From Ramlibacter terrae (GTDB lineage: Bacteria; Pseudomonadota; Gammaproteobacteria; Burkholderiales; Burkholderiaceae_C), in NCBI GenBank assembly GCA_013127575.1, contig CP053418.1:558001-622000 (forward strand): 64,000 nucleotides of DNA. Reading direction: 5' to 3'. The notes beneath the pieces were generated by a model. The model saw only the letters and a program-made list of their open reading frames with translations. It made no database searches and was not told the origin of the DNA. A program made the translations under genes and the position numbers. Shown one piece after another: positions 15,001 through 24,814 of this stretch (the first letter of the stretch is position 1; every line of letters begins with the position of its first letter).

Positions 15001-18000
15001 ACAACACACGGGCCGACAGCCTCGAGAGCCGGTCATCAACTTCGACAGCGGCAAGTACCCGCGCGGCGTCACCGGCGTTTCGTTCACGGTCGACACGTCC
15101 AACAGCAACCTGTCTGACAACGGCTCCGGCACCGTCTCGGCGCTGACCTACAGCGTCTACAACATCCACGGCGACCTGCTGGGCCAGTTCGCCAGCATCA
15201 CCGAGGGCTCTCTGACGCTGCCGAGCGAGTTTGTCGGCGTGGCCAAGATCGTCATCGACTCGTCGAGCCTCTCGTACGCCAGCATCTCCGACGTGAGCTT
15301 CCGCACCGTCGGCGTGCCCAGCCTGTCGATCAACGACGTGCACGTGGACGAGAGCGTGGGCACGGCGGTCTTCACCATCACGCTGAGCGAGGCGTCGGAC
15401 GTGCCGGTCACGGTGCAGTACAGCACCGCGGCGGGCGTCGCCACGACGGCCGGCGGCACGACGGCGACGGCCGCCACCTCCGGCACGGACTTCACGGCCG
15501 TCGGCCTGACCACGGTGACCTTCGCGCCGGGCGTGACGTCGCAGACGATCACCATCAACGTCGCCAACGACGGCGATACGCCGGGCACGTTGGAGAGCTT
15601 CCTCGTCAACTGGCCAACGCGAGCAACGCCACCATCTCCGACGCGCAGGGCGCCGCCTTCATCGGCGACGACGACACCGCCAACGCGGTGATGGCGCTGA
15701 TCTCCAACCCAGTGGTGGCCGAAGGGTCGCTCGCCGAGTTCGTGGTGACCTTCACCAAGGCGCTGACGGCCAATACCACCTTCACGCTGGGAACCGCCGG
15801 GACCGGCGGCGCGACCGCGGGCGCGGACTACGGCACGGCGCTGGAGTATTCCCCGGACGGCGGCGCCACGGACGACCTACGCCACCAACCTGGTGGCCAC
15901 GGCCGCCAGCACCAACGGCAGCACCGCCGGCTTCTCGGTGCGCGTGGCGACCATCCAGGACAACCTGAGCGAGGCCGACGAGGGCTTCCGCCTGACGCTG
16001 GCGCGCACCGCCGGCAACGCGCTCAGCGCCACCACCAATGCCCAGGCGACGATCGTCGACGACGACGGCGGCAAGCCGCGGATCGCGATCGACGACGTCG
16101 CGGTGGACGAGAGCGCCGGCACCGCCGTGTTCACCGTGCGGCTGACGCAGGCGAGCAACCAGACGGTGACCGTGGACTGGGCCACGCGCCAGTCGGCCGA
16201 CGCACCGGCCACCGCCGGCACCGACTACACGGCCGGCAGCGGCACGCTCACCTTCCTGCCGGGCGAAACGGTCAAGACGATCACGATCGCGATCGCCGCC
16301 GACGCCGACACCACCGCGATCGAGAAGTTCGAGGTGCTGCTGACCGAAGCCTCCAACGCGGTGATCGAGGACGGCATCGGTATCGGCACCATCGCCGACG
16401 ACGACACCGGCGGCACCACGGCCGTGGTGATCTCCAACCCCCTGCTGACCGAGGGCCAGGACGCGGTGTTCAGCGCCGTGTTCACCCGCACGCTCACGGC
16501 CGCCACCGCCTTCCAGCTGAAGCTCACGCCCGGCAGCGCCGCCGCGGGCAGCGACTATGCGGGGCAGATCGAGTACTCGCTCGACGGCGGCAGCACGTGG
16601 ACCGTCTACACGGCCGGCTCCAACATCACGGCGGCCACCGGCAGCAACGGCTTCCTGGTGCGCGCCCACTCGATGAACGACACGGCGGTGGAACTGGCCG
16701 AGACCTTCAGCCTGGGCGTCACGCGCGTCTCGGGCAACCAGTTCAGCGCGGTCACCGGCGGTGTGGCAACCATCATGGGCGACGACAACCGGGCCGCGCT
16801 GGTCTCCGTCGGCGACGTCAACGTCGACGAAAGCGCGGGCACCGCGGCGTTCACCCTCACCCTGAGCCGCCCGAGCAGCGACCCGGTCACGGTCACGTGG
16901 AGCACGGCGGCGGGCAGCGCGACGGCGGGCACCGACTACACCACTTCCGGCGGCACGGTCACCTTCGCCCCCGGCACGATCAGCCAGACGATCTCGGTCC
17001 CCATCCTCAACGACGGCGACAACACCGCGCTGGAAACCTTCTTCGTCAACCTGACCAGCGCCACCGGCGCGCTGCTGGGCGACCGGCAGGGTGTGGCAAC
17101 ATCATCGACGACGACACCAACAACACCACCGGCGTGATCGTGTCCAACCCCGAAACCACCGAAGGCGACTTCGCGCAGTTCGCGGTGAACTTCACTCGCA
17201 ACCTGAGCGCGGCGACCACATTCACGCTGGCCACGACCGCGGGCGTCGGCGCCACGGCCGGCACCGACTACGCCAATGCGATCCAGTACTCGGTCAACGG
17301 CGGGGCCAACTGGCTCAACTACGCGGGGGCCATCTCGATCGCCAACGGCTCGGCCGGATTCTGGTGCGGGTGCAGACCACGCAGGACGCGCTGGTGGAAG
17401 CCCACGAAACCTTCAACCTGGTCGTGGGGCGCACCGGGGGCAACAACGTCAATGCCACCGTCGGCGGACAGGCCACGATCGTCGACAACGACAGCAACCT
17501 GCCGTCGATCCGGATCGACGACGTGGTGCTGGATGAAAGCGGCGGCAACGCGGTCTTCACCGTGAGCCTGAGCCGCGCCAGCGTCCTGCACACGGTGACC
17601 GTGAACTACGCCACCGGCAACGACACGGCCACCGCCGGCACCGACTTCACCAACACCACCGGCACGCTGACCTTCGCGCCGGGCGTGACGTCGATGACGA
17701 TCAGTGTGCCGATCACGAACGATGCTGGCGTCGACGCCGCGGCGCTGGAGACCTTCTTCGTCAACCTGACCAATGCCGCCAACGCGGTGATCGCCGACGG
17801 CCGGGCATCGGCACCATCGCCGACGACGACACCGCCGGCGCGACGGCGGTCATCGTCAGCAACCCCACGACCTCCGAAGGCAACTACCTCCAGTACGCCG
17901 TGAACTTCACGCGCAACCGGCGGCCGCCTCGCAGTTCTCGCTCGGCCTGTCCGGCACGGCGGTGCCGGGCGTCGACTACGTCAACAGCATCCGGTATCGA

Positions 18001-19032
18001 CCAACAACGGCACCACCGGCAGACCTATTCCGGCACGGTGGCCCCGGCCGCCGCGGCAACGGGATTCCTGGTGCGGGTGCGCACCGTCGGCGATTTCGTC
18101 GACGAGCCGGACCGCACGCTGAACTGGCCGTCAACCGCACCAGCGGCGACACGGTCAGCGCCACGGTCGGCGGCCTCGGCCAGATCCTCGGACACCGATG
18201 CGGACGTCTCGTACGAGCCCGAAGTCATCGACTACACACTGCTGGATTCGGACGGGGACACGTCCTCGGCCACGCTGCGCCTGAACCTGGTGACCGACAG
18301 CCGCGCGGGCACCGCCGGCGACGACACCATCACCGGCAATGCCAAGAACGAGTTCATCTCGGCCCGGCCGGCAACGACAGCATCAGCGGCGGCGCCGGCT
18401 ACGACATCGTCAAGGGCGGCGCAGGCAACGACACGATCGACGGCGGCGCCGATGGCGACCAGCTCTATGGCGGCGATGGCGCCGACTCGATCCTCGGCGG
18501 CCACGGGCGCGGACGAACTCTATGGCGAGGCCGGCAACGACACGCTGCAAGGCGGCGACGGCGCCGACCGGCTGTTCGGCGGCGCCGGCAACGACTCGCT
18601 CCTCGGCGGCGACGGCGCCGACCGGCTGCAAGGTGGCGCGGGCAACGACACGCTGGAAGGCGGGCTGCTCGCCGACACCTTCGTGTGGGAGCTGGCGGAC
18701 CGCGGCACCACCGCCGTGCCGGCGGCCGACCGCATCAACAACTTCGACAACACCAGCGGCGCCGCGGGCGACGTGCTCGACCTGCGGGACCTGCTCTCGG
18801 GCGAGAGCCACGCCAGCGGCGTCGGCAACCTGGCGAGTTACCTGCACTTCGAGAAGGTCGGCACCGACACCGTCGTGCACGTCAGCAGCGCCGGCGAATT
18901 CGTCGCGGGCTTCAACAGCGCCAAGGTGGTCCAGACGATCCTGCTGGCCAACACCGACCTGGTGGGGACCTTCGCCAACGACCAGCAGATCATCGGGACC
19001 TGCTGACCCGCGGAAAGATCAATGTCGACTGA
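1..19032 (+). CDS. Giant type I-secreted repeat adhesin (3' part; 5' end outside the window)
   Basis: A surface or biofilm adhesin, probably exported by an ABC/MFP/TolC type I system. About 6,340 residues lie in the window and the start is upstream of base 1. Order of parts: 18 tandem units of about 185 aa (cadherin-like plus VCBS-like halves) to about 10077; Calx-beta domains near 10695-11690; further cadherin-like domains; a von Willebrand A domain at about 13447-14090 with MIDAS residues DVSGS, GGTN and SDGA; Calx-beta domains alternating with a related beta domain at 15319-17830; RTX nonapeptides at 18366-18660; and a C-terminal secretion domain ending [10 protein letters not shown]. The reading frame is interrupted about 20 times, mostly at CCWGG (for example 1716, 5336, 6447, 7733, 8107, 8668, 12276, 15030, 17803, 18367). 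The encoded repeats continue seamlessly across each break, so I treat it as one gene. The exact terminus assumes a missing G near 18998; without it translation stops at 19006. Confidence 0.9.
81..10077 (+). repeat. 18 tandem 555-bp repeats inside the adhesin gene
   Basis: Units begin at the recurrent A-D-I-V-A-D segment, near 81, 636, 1194, 1749, 2305, 2859, 3415, 3969, 4524, 5079, 5633, 6188, 6743, 7297, 7851, 8402, 8961 and 9520. A degenerate next unit starts near 10078. Each unit encodes two beta-sandwich halves of about 92 aa: one with NEDxxVTTNLLxND and [10 protein letters not shown], and one with [10 protein letters not shown] and GAWSYTP. From 2859 to 8402 two versions alternate ([13 protein letters not shown] with GGVSETA, against [13 protein letters not shown] with GGVTETA). 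Similarity between same-type units is very high at nucleotide level, which indicates recent duplication or gene conversion. Confidence 0.93.
18366..18661 (+). repeat. RTX-type calcium-binding nonapeptide repeats
   Basis: Tandem GGxGxDxxx motifs ([36 protein letters not shown]) are encoded here. In RTX proteins these bind calcium outside the cell and drive folding after type I secretion. The frame changes at 18367 (CCTGG read as CCGG) and near 18503 (extra C) but the motif ladder continues through both. The VCA0849-like C-terminal secretion domain follows directly. Confidence 0.9.
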
Positions 19033-19047
19033 GTGCGACGACCGCCG

Positions 19048-19089
19048 CCCATCCCGGCTGAGCGGTGGTGCATCCAGCCGACGGATGGG
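19048..19089 (+). terminator. Hairpin between adhesin and tolC-like gene
   Basis: The arm at 19048-19060 pairs with 19075-19089, with a two-base bulge and a loop of about 14 bases. It starts 16 bases after the adhesin stop. The following sequence has only short T runs, so it may be a weak terminator or an attenuator that lowers expression of the TolC-like gene relative to the adhesin. Confidence 0.5.
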
Positions 19090-19206
19090 CTAGACTTTGC
19101 CTTGTAGAACAATCGGTTACCGTCGTTCCCTCGCGGAAATTCTGGTTCTCGGTTGCTTTTTGTAGCACTCCGGCGGCGGGTACGCTGCCTCTTGTTTCGG
19201 GGATCC

Positions 19207-21208
19207 ATGCGCCAGCTCCTGCCGTTGCGAAAGCAGCCGCCCGCCCGGATGCGTCCGGCCGCGGCCGCCGTCATCCTGTCGTTGCTCGTGTCGGCCGCAC
19301 CGGCCCAGACGCCGGCTGCGCCGCCTCCGCCCACCGTTCCCGGCGTGCTCGCCTCCGCCGAAAAGCCGTTGACGCTGCGCGAGGCCGTGCAGCTCGCCGT
19401 CGTGAACAATCCCGAGGTGCTGCAGCAGTGGCACACGGTGCGCGCCGCCGAGAACGAGCGTGAAGCGGCGCGCGGCGGACTGTTCCCGCGCGTGGACATC
19501 AGCGCCGGCGTCGGCCCCGAGCGGCGCTCCGGCGTCAACGGCGGCTACGGGCGCGGCAACGGCAGCCTCACGCTGTCGCAGCTCCTGTACGACGGCTTCG
19601 CCACCGCGGACGAAGTGCGGCGGCTCGACCACTCGGCGCGCGTGCGGCTGTTCGAGCTGGTCGCCGCCTCCGAGAACATCGCCCTCGAAGCGGCGCGTGC
19701 CTATGTCGACGTGCTGCGGTACCGCGAGCTGGTGCGGCTGGCCGAGGAGAACTTCGTCGAGCACCGCGCGGTCTTCGCGCAGACCGACCAGCGCGTGAAG
19801 GCGCGCGTCGCGCGCGCCGTCGACCTCGAGCAGATCACCGGGCGGCTGGCGCTGGCCGAAGCCAACCTGCTGATCGAAACCGCCAACCTGCACGACACCA
19901 CGGCGCGCTTCCAGCGCATCGTCGGCCGCCTGCCCACCCGCAACATGCCGATGCCGCCGCTGTTCGCGCAGGGGCTGCCGGGCGATGTGTCGAGCGCGTT
20001 GACGCAGACCTCGCAGGGCAACGCCGCCGTGCTGGCGGCGGTGGAGAACGTCCGGGCCGCGGCGGCCGCGCTCGACGTGCGCGAAAGCGCGTACAAAGCC
20101 GCGCGTCGACCTGCAACTGCGGCGCGACCGGGGCCGCAACATCAACGGCATCACCGGCGGCACCAATTCCACCGTGGCCGAAGTGGTGCTGAACTGGAAC
20201 CTGTTCAACGGTTTCGCCGACCGCTCGCGCGAGCGCCAGTTCGCCGAGCAGCTGAACGTGGCGCGCGACGCCCGCGACAAGACCTGCCGCGACACGCGCC
20301 AGACCACCATGATCGCGTACAACGACGTGGTCAAGCTGCGCGAACAGCTCGATTACCTGCAGCTGCACGAGTCGTCGCTGGCCCGCGCGCTGACGGCCTA
20401 CCGCCTGCAGTTCCAGATCGGCCAGCGTTCGCTGCTGGACCTGCTGGACACCGAGAACGAACGCTTCCGGGCACGCCGCGCCGTCGTCAACGCGCAGCAC
20501 GAACTGGCCATCGCCTACGTGCGCACGCAGGCCGGCATCGGCAACCTGCTGCGCGCGCTGGAGGTCAGCAGCCGGGCAGCAACATGGACGCCGACCTGCG
20601 CTCGTGGAGCCTCGGCAACGACGCCGCGCAGCAGTGCCCGCCGGAGGCGGTGGCCATGGTCACCATCGACAAGGACGCGCTGGTGCAGCGCGCGTTGCAG
20701 CAGGTGATGCGCAACCCGCCGCCGCAACTGCAGCCGCTGCCGGAGGGCGCCGCACCCGGCGCCGCCGCGCCCGGCGCGCAGGCGCCGGCGAGCGTGACCA
20801 TTGCGCCGGTGGCGCCGGTGGCGCCGCCCGCCGCCGCGCCGGTGCGGGGCGAGGCGCAGGCGCAAGCCCGGTGCGCGGCGCGCTGGAAGCGTGGCGCGCG
20901 GCCGGGAGAAGCGCGACGTCGACGCGTACCTGCAGTCGTACGGAACGGCCTTCGCGCCGGCGCAAGGCACGCGCGCCGCACGGGAGAAGAAGCGCCAGGA
21001 CGTGCTCTCGCGCGCCGCCGACGTCACCATCGCGCTCGAGGCGCCCGAGGTGAAGGTCACGGCGCCGGGCGAGGCGACGGTGGTCTTCACGCAGGCCTAC
21101 AAGTCCGCGAGCTACCAGGACCGCGTGCGCAAGACGATGAACTGGAGGCTGGTGAACGGCCGCTGGGTGATCGTCAGCGAGGCGACAGAGCCCGCGCCGG
21201 CGCGCTGA
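19207..21208 (+). CDS. TolC-family outer-membrane efflux/secretion protein with C-terminal NTF2-like domain
   Basis: Outer-membrane channel of the TolC family. Its place directly downstream of the adhesin suggests it exports that adhesin; the ABC and membrane-fusion partners are not in the window. The start at 19207 gives a basic N-terminus and a hydrophobic signal segment ending near SAAPAQT. Two outer-membrane-efflux repeats follow (LREAVQLAVVNNPEV near residue 55; NSTVAEVVLNWNLFNGF near residue 320; TAYRLQFQIGQRSLLDLLDTENE). After a Pro/Ala-rich linker comes a domain of about 110 aa starting WEKRDVDAYLQSY and ending NGRWVIVSEA, which resembles the SnoaL/NTF2-like Cds6 domain. Frameshifts: near 20100 (cause unresolved), and CCWGG lesions at 20575, 20872 and 20923. 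Repairing the last two is what joins the NTF2-like domain to the channel. Confidence 0.87.
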
Positions 21209-21234
21209 GCCCGGGGCCGCGACAATCGCGGCCT

Positions 21235-22411
21235 ATGCAAAGTTCGTTCTTCCGCCTGGCGCTGGTGCTGGGCCTCGTCTCCGCCGTCGGTCCGTTCGCG
21301 ATCGACATGTACCTGCCGGCCCTGCCCACCATCGGGCAGGCGCTGGGCGCCACGCCCGGCGCGGTGCAGGCCAGCCTGATCGTCTTCTTCGTCGCCCCGG
21401 GCCTGGGGCAGGTGGTCTACGGCCCGGTCTCCGACATGTTCGGCCGCAAGGCGCCGCTGTACTTCGGGCTGGTGCTGTTCCTCGCGGGCAGCATCGGCTG
21501 CGCGCTGGCGCCGACGATCGAAGCCCTGATCGGCCTGCGCTTCGTGCAGGGCCTCGGCGCCTGCGCCGGCATGGTGGTGCCGCGCGCGGTGGTGCGCGAC
21601 CTGCACACCGGCGCCGACGCCGCCCGGCTGATGTCGCTGCTGATGCTGGTGTTCAGCGTGTCGCCGATCCTCGCGCCGCTGGCGGGCAGCCTGCTGATCG
21701 AGCTGGCCGGCTGGCGCGCGGTGTTCTGGGGCGTGTCGGTCACGGCGGTCCCGGCGCTCGTGCTGCTGGCGACCAGCCTGCCCGAGACGCGGCCGCCGGC
21801 GGACCGCGCCGGCAGCACCGTGCGCGGCGCGCTCGGCGCCTACGGCCTGCTGCTGCGCGACCCGCACTTCCTCGGACTGTCGCTGATCGGCGGCTTCGGC
21901 ATCGCCAGCTTCTTCGCTTACCTGGCGAACTCCTCGTTCGTGCTGATCGACCACTACGGCCTGACGCCGCGCCAGTACAGCGTGGCGTTCGCCGCCAATG
22001 CCGCGTCGTTCATCGGCGTGTCGCAACTGACGGGCCGCCTCGGCGCGCGCTTCGGCCTGGCGGCGATGGTCAAGGTGGCGGTGCTCGCCTATGCCGTGGT
22101 GATGGCGTCGGCGCTGTTGCTGCAACTGGCCGGCGCGCAGTCGATGTGGACCATGCTGGGCCTGCTCTTCGTCGGCTACGGCTTCCTCGGGCTGGTGGTG
22201 CCGGCCACGATGGTGCTGTCGATGGAGGAGCACGGCGAGATCGCCGGCACCGCCGCCGCGCTGGGCGGCACGCTGCACTTCGTCGCCGGCATCGCCGTGA
22301 TGGCGCTGGTGAGCCCCTTCGCCAACGGCGACCCGGTGCCGATGCTGTGGGGCATCGCCGGCAGCGCCGCCATCGCCCCTGGTGCTGGCGCTGCTGACGC
22401 TGAGACGATAG
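21235..22411 (+). CDS. Bcr/CflA-family multidrug efflux MFS transporter
   Basis: Twelve-helix major facilitator of the drug:H+ antiporter group, inner membrane. The N-terminus (FAIDMYLPALPTIG) and the loop 2-3 motif GPVSDMFGRKAPL are typical of Bcr/CflA proteins, as is the segment GACAGMVVPRAVVRDL. The start at 21235 lies 26 bases after the tolC-like stop, so the two may be co-transcribed. Length is about 391 aa, normal for the family. One extra C at 22377-22384 (CCCTGG for CCTGG) throws off the last codons; correcting it gives a C-terminus ending LALLTLRR and the stop at 22409-22411. The substrate cannot be told from sequence. Confidence 0.9.
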
Positions 22412-22420
22412 GACGGGCGG

Positions 22421-22568
22421 AGCGCCTGCGGCGGGCTTGTACGCAGAGGACGCAGAAGTTACGCAGAAGTCGCAGAAGGGAACCGGAAACCTTTGAAGTT
22501 TTCTTTGCCTCTTTTGCGTCCTCTGCGAATCCCTTGCGTCCTCTGCGTACAAGCCCGCCGCAGGCGCT
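22421..22568. repeat. Long palindromic intergenic element, copy 1
   Basis: The 34-base arms 22421-22454 and 22535-22568 are perfect inverted repeats. The interior carries the core at 22485-22507 (key string CCTTTGAAGTTTTCTTTG), also found at 60789-60811. It lies between the 3' ends of the MFS gene (+) and the CoA ligase (-), so it probably forms a hairpin that ends transcription from both sides. Translations of it look like short proteins but these are spurious. Confidence 0.9.
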
Positions 22569-22583
22569 ACGGCCTCAGAAGCA

Positions 22584-24206
22584 TCACGCCTGCCGCAGCC
22601 TGAAGCGCTGCAGTTTGCCGGTTTCGGTGCGCGGCAGGTTGGGCACGAACTCGATCTCGCGCGGATACTTGAACGGCGCGATGGTGGCCTTCACGTGGTC
22701 CTGCAGCGCCTTGACCATCGCCGCGTCGCCCGCGTGCCCCGGCTTGAGCACGCAGAACGCCTTGACGATCATGCCGCGCTCGTCGTCCGGCTTGCCGATC
22801 ACGCCGCACTCGGCCACGGCCGGGTGCTTGAGCAGCGCGTCTTCGACCTCGGGCCCGCCGACGTTGTAGCCGGCGGTGATGATCATGTCGTCGGCCCGCG
22901 CCTGGTAGATGAAGTAGCCGTCGGCGTCCTGCACGAACGCGTCGCCGGGGTAGTTCCAGCCGTCCTTCACGTAGCTGGCCTGCCGCGGGTCTTCGAGGTA
23001 CTTGCAGCCCGTCGGGCCGGTGACCGCCAGCTTGCCGATGGTGCCGCGCGGCACCTCGTTGCCGTCGTCGTCCACCACCTTCGCGGTGTAGCCGGGCACC
23101 ACCTTGCCGATGGCGCCGCGGCGGATCTCGTCGCCGGCCGACGAGACGAAGATGTGGAACATCTCGGTGGCCCCGATGCCATCGAGCATCTCGATGCCGC
23201 TCGCCTGCTTCCACAGCTGGCGCGTGGCGTCGGGCAGGCCTTCGCCGGCGCTGACGGTGATGCGCAGCTTGCCCACGCCGAGCTCGCGCGCGAAAGGCGC
23301 GGCCGCCCGGTAGAAGGTGGGCGCGGTGTAGCAGATGGTCGCGCCGACTTCGTTGATGGTGCGCACCAGCGACTCGGGCGTGTACCCGCCTTCCGGAAAG
23401 TAGACGGAGGCGCCGGCCCACATCGGGAACACCAGCAGGCCGCCCCAGGCCGAAGGTGAAGGCCAGCGGCGGACTGCCGACCACGATGTCGTCGGGCGTG
23501 GCCTTCAGCACGTGCCGCGGCCAGGCTTCGCAGGCCGCGAGCACGTCGCGGTGCGTGTGGATGGCCGCCTTCGGCTTGCCGGTGGTGCCGGAGGTGAAGG
23601 CCAGCAGGGCGATGTCGTCGGCGGCGGTGGGGCAGGGTGCGAAGCCGCCCTCCTTCTGCGCGGCCCGCACGGCCAGCGAGCCGGGCATGTCGGCGGCGTT
23701 GAACGGGACGACGGTGCGCAGCACGGGCCGGTCGATGCGCGCCATCTCGAGTTCGTCGAGCAGCCTGGCGTCGCACAGGGCCAGCATGGGCTGCGCCTTG
23801 TCGATGATGTCGCCGAGTTCGCGCGCGCGCAGCAACGGCATGGTGGCCACGGCGATGCCGCCGGCCTTGACCACGGCCAGCCACGCCAGCGCCAGCCCGA
23901 TCGAGTTGCCGCCGCGCAGCAGCACGCGGTTGCCCGGCACCAGGCCGAGGTCTTCGACGAGCACGCGGCAGATGCGGTCGACCCGCTCGCGCACGTCGGC
24001 GTAGGTGAGGGTGATGCGCGGCGAGCGCAGCAGCGGCCGGTCGCCCCAGCCCCGGCCGGGGCACGGTCCAGCAACTCCTCCACCACGTTCAGCTGCGGCG
24101 GCAACTGCAGCTCGGGCAGCGTGTATTCCATCTTCGGCCACTGCGCCGGCGGCGGCAGCCGGTCGTGCACGAAGCGGTCGACCTGGGCGGACTTCGTCAC
24201 GGTCAT
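22584..24206 (-). CDS. Benzoate/2-aminobenzoate-CoA ligase-like AMP-forming synthetase
   Basis: Adenylate-forming enzyme that activates a carboxylic acid to its CoA thioester (ANL superfamily). The P-loop-like motif FTSGTTGKPKAAIHTH, the A8 region YFIYQARADDMI and the C-terminal lysine motif PRTETGKLQRFRLRQ are all present. Overall it looks most like the benzoate / 2-aminobenzoate-CoA ligase family, with an aromatic acid as the likely substrate; this is inference. Its ATG (24206-24204) overlaps the stop of the MarR gene (ATGA), so the two are translationally coupled. Two apparent frameshifts are CCWGG lesions: a missing base near 24055 (restores RAPGRGWGD) and an extra G near 23445 (restores GLGGLLVFPMW). 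Length after repair is about 541 aa. Confidence 0.85.
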
Positions 24207-24676
24207 GCCGAGGCCTCCTTGGCGACGGCACGGTCCTTCACCTTGCCCAGCAGCTTGTGCAGCGTGGTGAGGTCCCGGGCGCTGAGCCCGGAGAACGCGT
24301 CCACGATCCAGTCCTCGTGGCGGCGCGCCATCTCGTGGAACTGCTTGCGCCCCTTGGCGGTGAGCCGCACGCGGTAGGCGCGGCGGTCGCCCTCGACGTC
24401 GATGCGCTCCACCAGGCCCTCGGCGACGAGCTGGTCGGTGATGCCCGTGACGTTGCCGCCGGTGACCATCATCCGGCGCGAGAGCTCGTTCATCTTGAGC
24501 CCTTCGGGGGCGCGCTCGAGCTGCGCCATCAGGTCGAAGCGGGGCAGCGTCGTGTTGAAGCTCTCGCGCAGCAGCGTGCGCACCTGCTTTTCCACCAGCT
24601 GCGTGCAGGTGAGCAGCCGCAGCCACAGGCGCAATGCCTCGGGATGCTCGCTGTGGGCGCGGGCTTCCATGTCCAT
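24203..24676 (-). CDS. MarR-family transcriptional regulator
   Basis: Winged-helix dimeric repressor of 157 aa, full length for MarR. The helix-turn-helix region includes LKMNELSRRMMVTGGNVTGITDQLVAEGLV, followed by the wing (DRRAYRVRLTAKG). A ribosome site (AAGGA) sits five bases before the ATG at 24676. It is the first gene of a two-gene operon with the aryl-CoA ligase, so its ligand is likely the ligase's aromatic acid or CoA ester. The near-perfect palindrome at 24702-24719, just upstream, is the probable operator. The frame is intact. Confidence 0.92.
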   Translation of the reverse strand: MDMEARAHSEHPEALRLWLRLLTCTQLVEKQVRTLLRESFNTTLPRFDLMAQLERAPEGLKMNELSRRMMVTGGNVTGITDQLVAEGLVERIDVEGDRRAYRVRLTAKGRKQFHEMARRHEDWIVDAFSGLSARDLTTLHKLLGKVKDRAVAKEASA

Positions 24677-24701
24677 GAAGGTCCTTTCGGTTCGATCTAA
24701 A

Positions 24702-24719
24702 TAGTTTAGGCCTGAACTA
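24702..24719. promoter_or_regulatory. Candidate MarR operator
   Basis: The 18-base sequence TAGTTTAGGCCTGAACTA matches its reverse complement at 8 of 9 base pairs. It lies 26 bases upstream of the MarR start in an AT-rich patch, between the divergent MarR and cfa-like genes. Size and symmetry are typical of MarR boxes; binding itself is inferred. Confidence 0.65.
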
Positions 24720-24814
24720 ATGGGCGCGCAATGGCCCGGTGGCTCATGGGATGCGGCGCTGTCCTACAACCCGGAGCATTGACGGCGGCGGGCAAGCGGG
24801 ACAAGAATTTGCCC

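Noticed and set aside
54-19032. Phase-variable adhesin by frameshifting
   Set aside because: About twenty breaks in one gene, at CCWGG rather than long simple repeats, and the same lesion type in housekeeping genes, argue for sequencing error and not programmed switching.
22070-22552. Minus-strand ORF beside the MFS gene
   Set aside because: Runs antisense to the transporter and through the palindromic element; product is compositionally biased.
24731-24814. Upstream in-frame start for the cfa-like gene
   Set aside because: Would add 28 residues without family similarity and overlap the regulator's promoter region.
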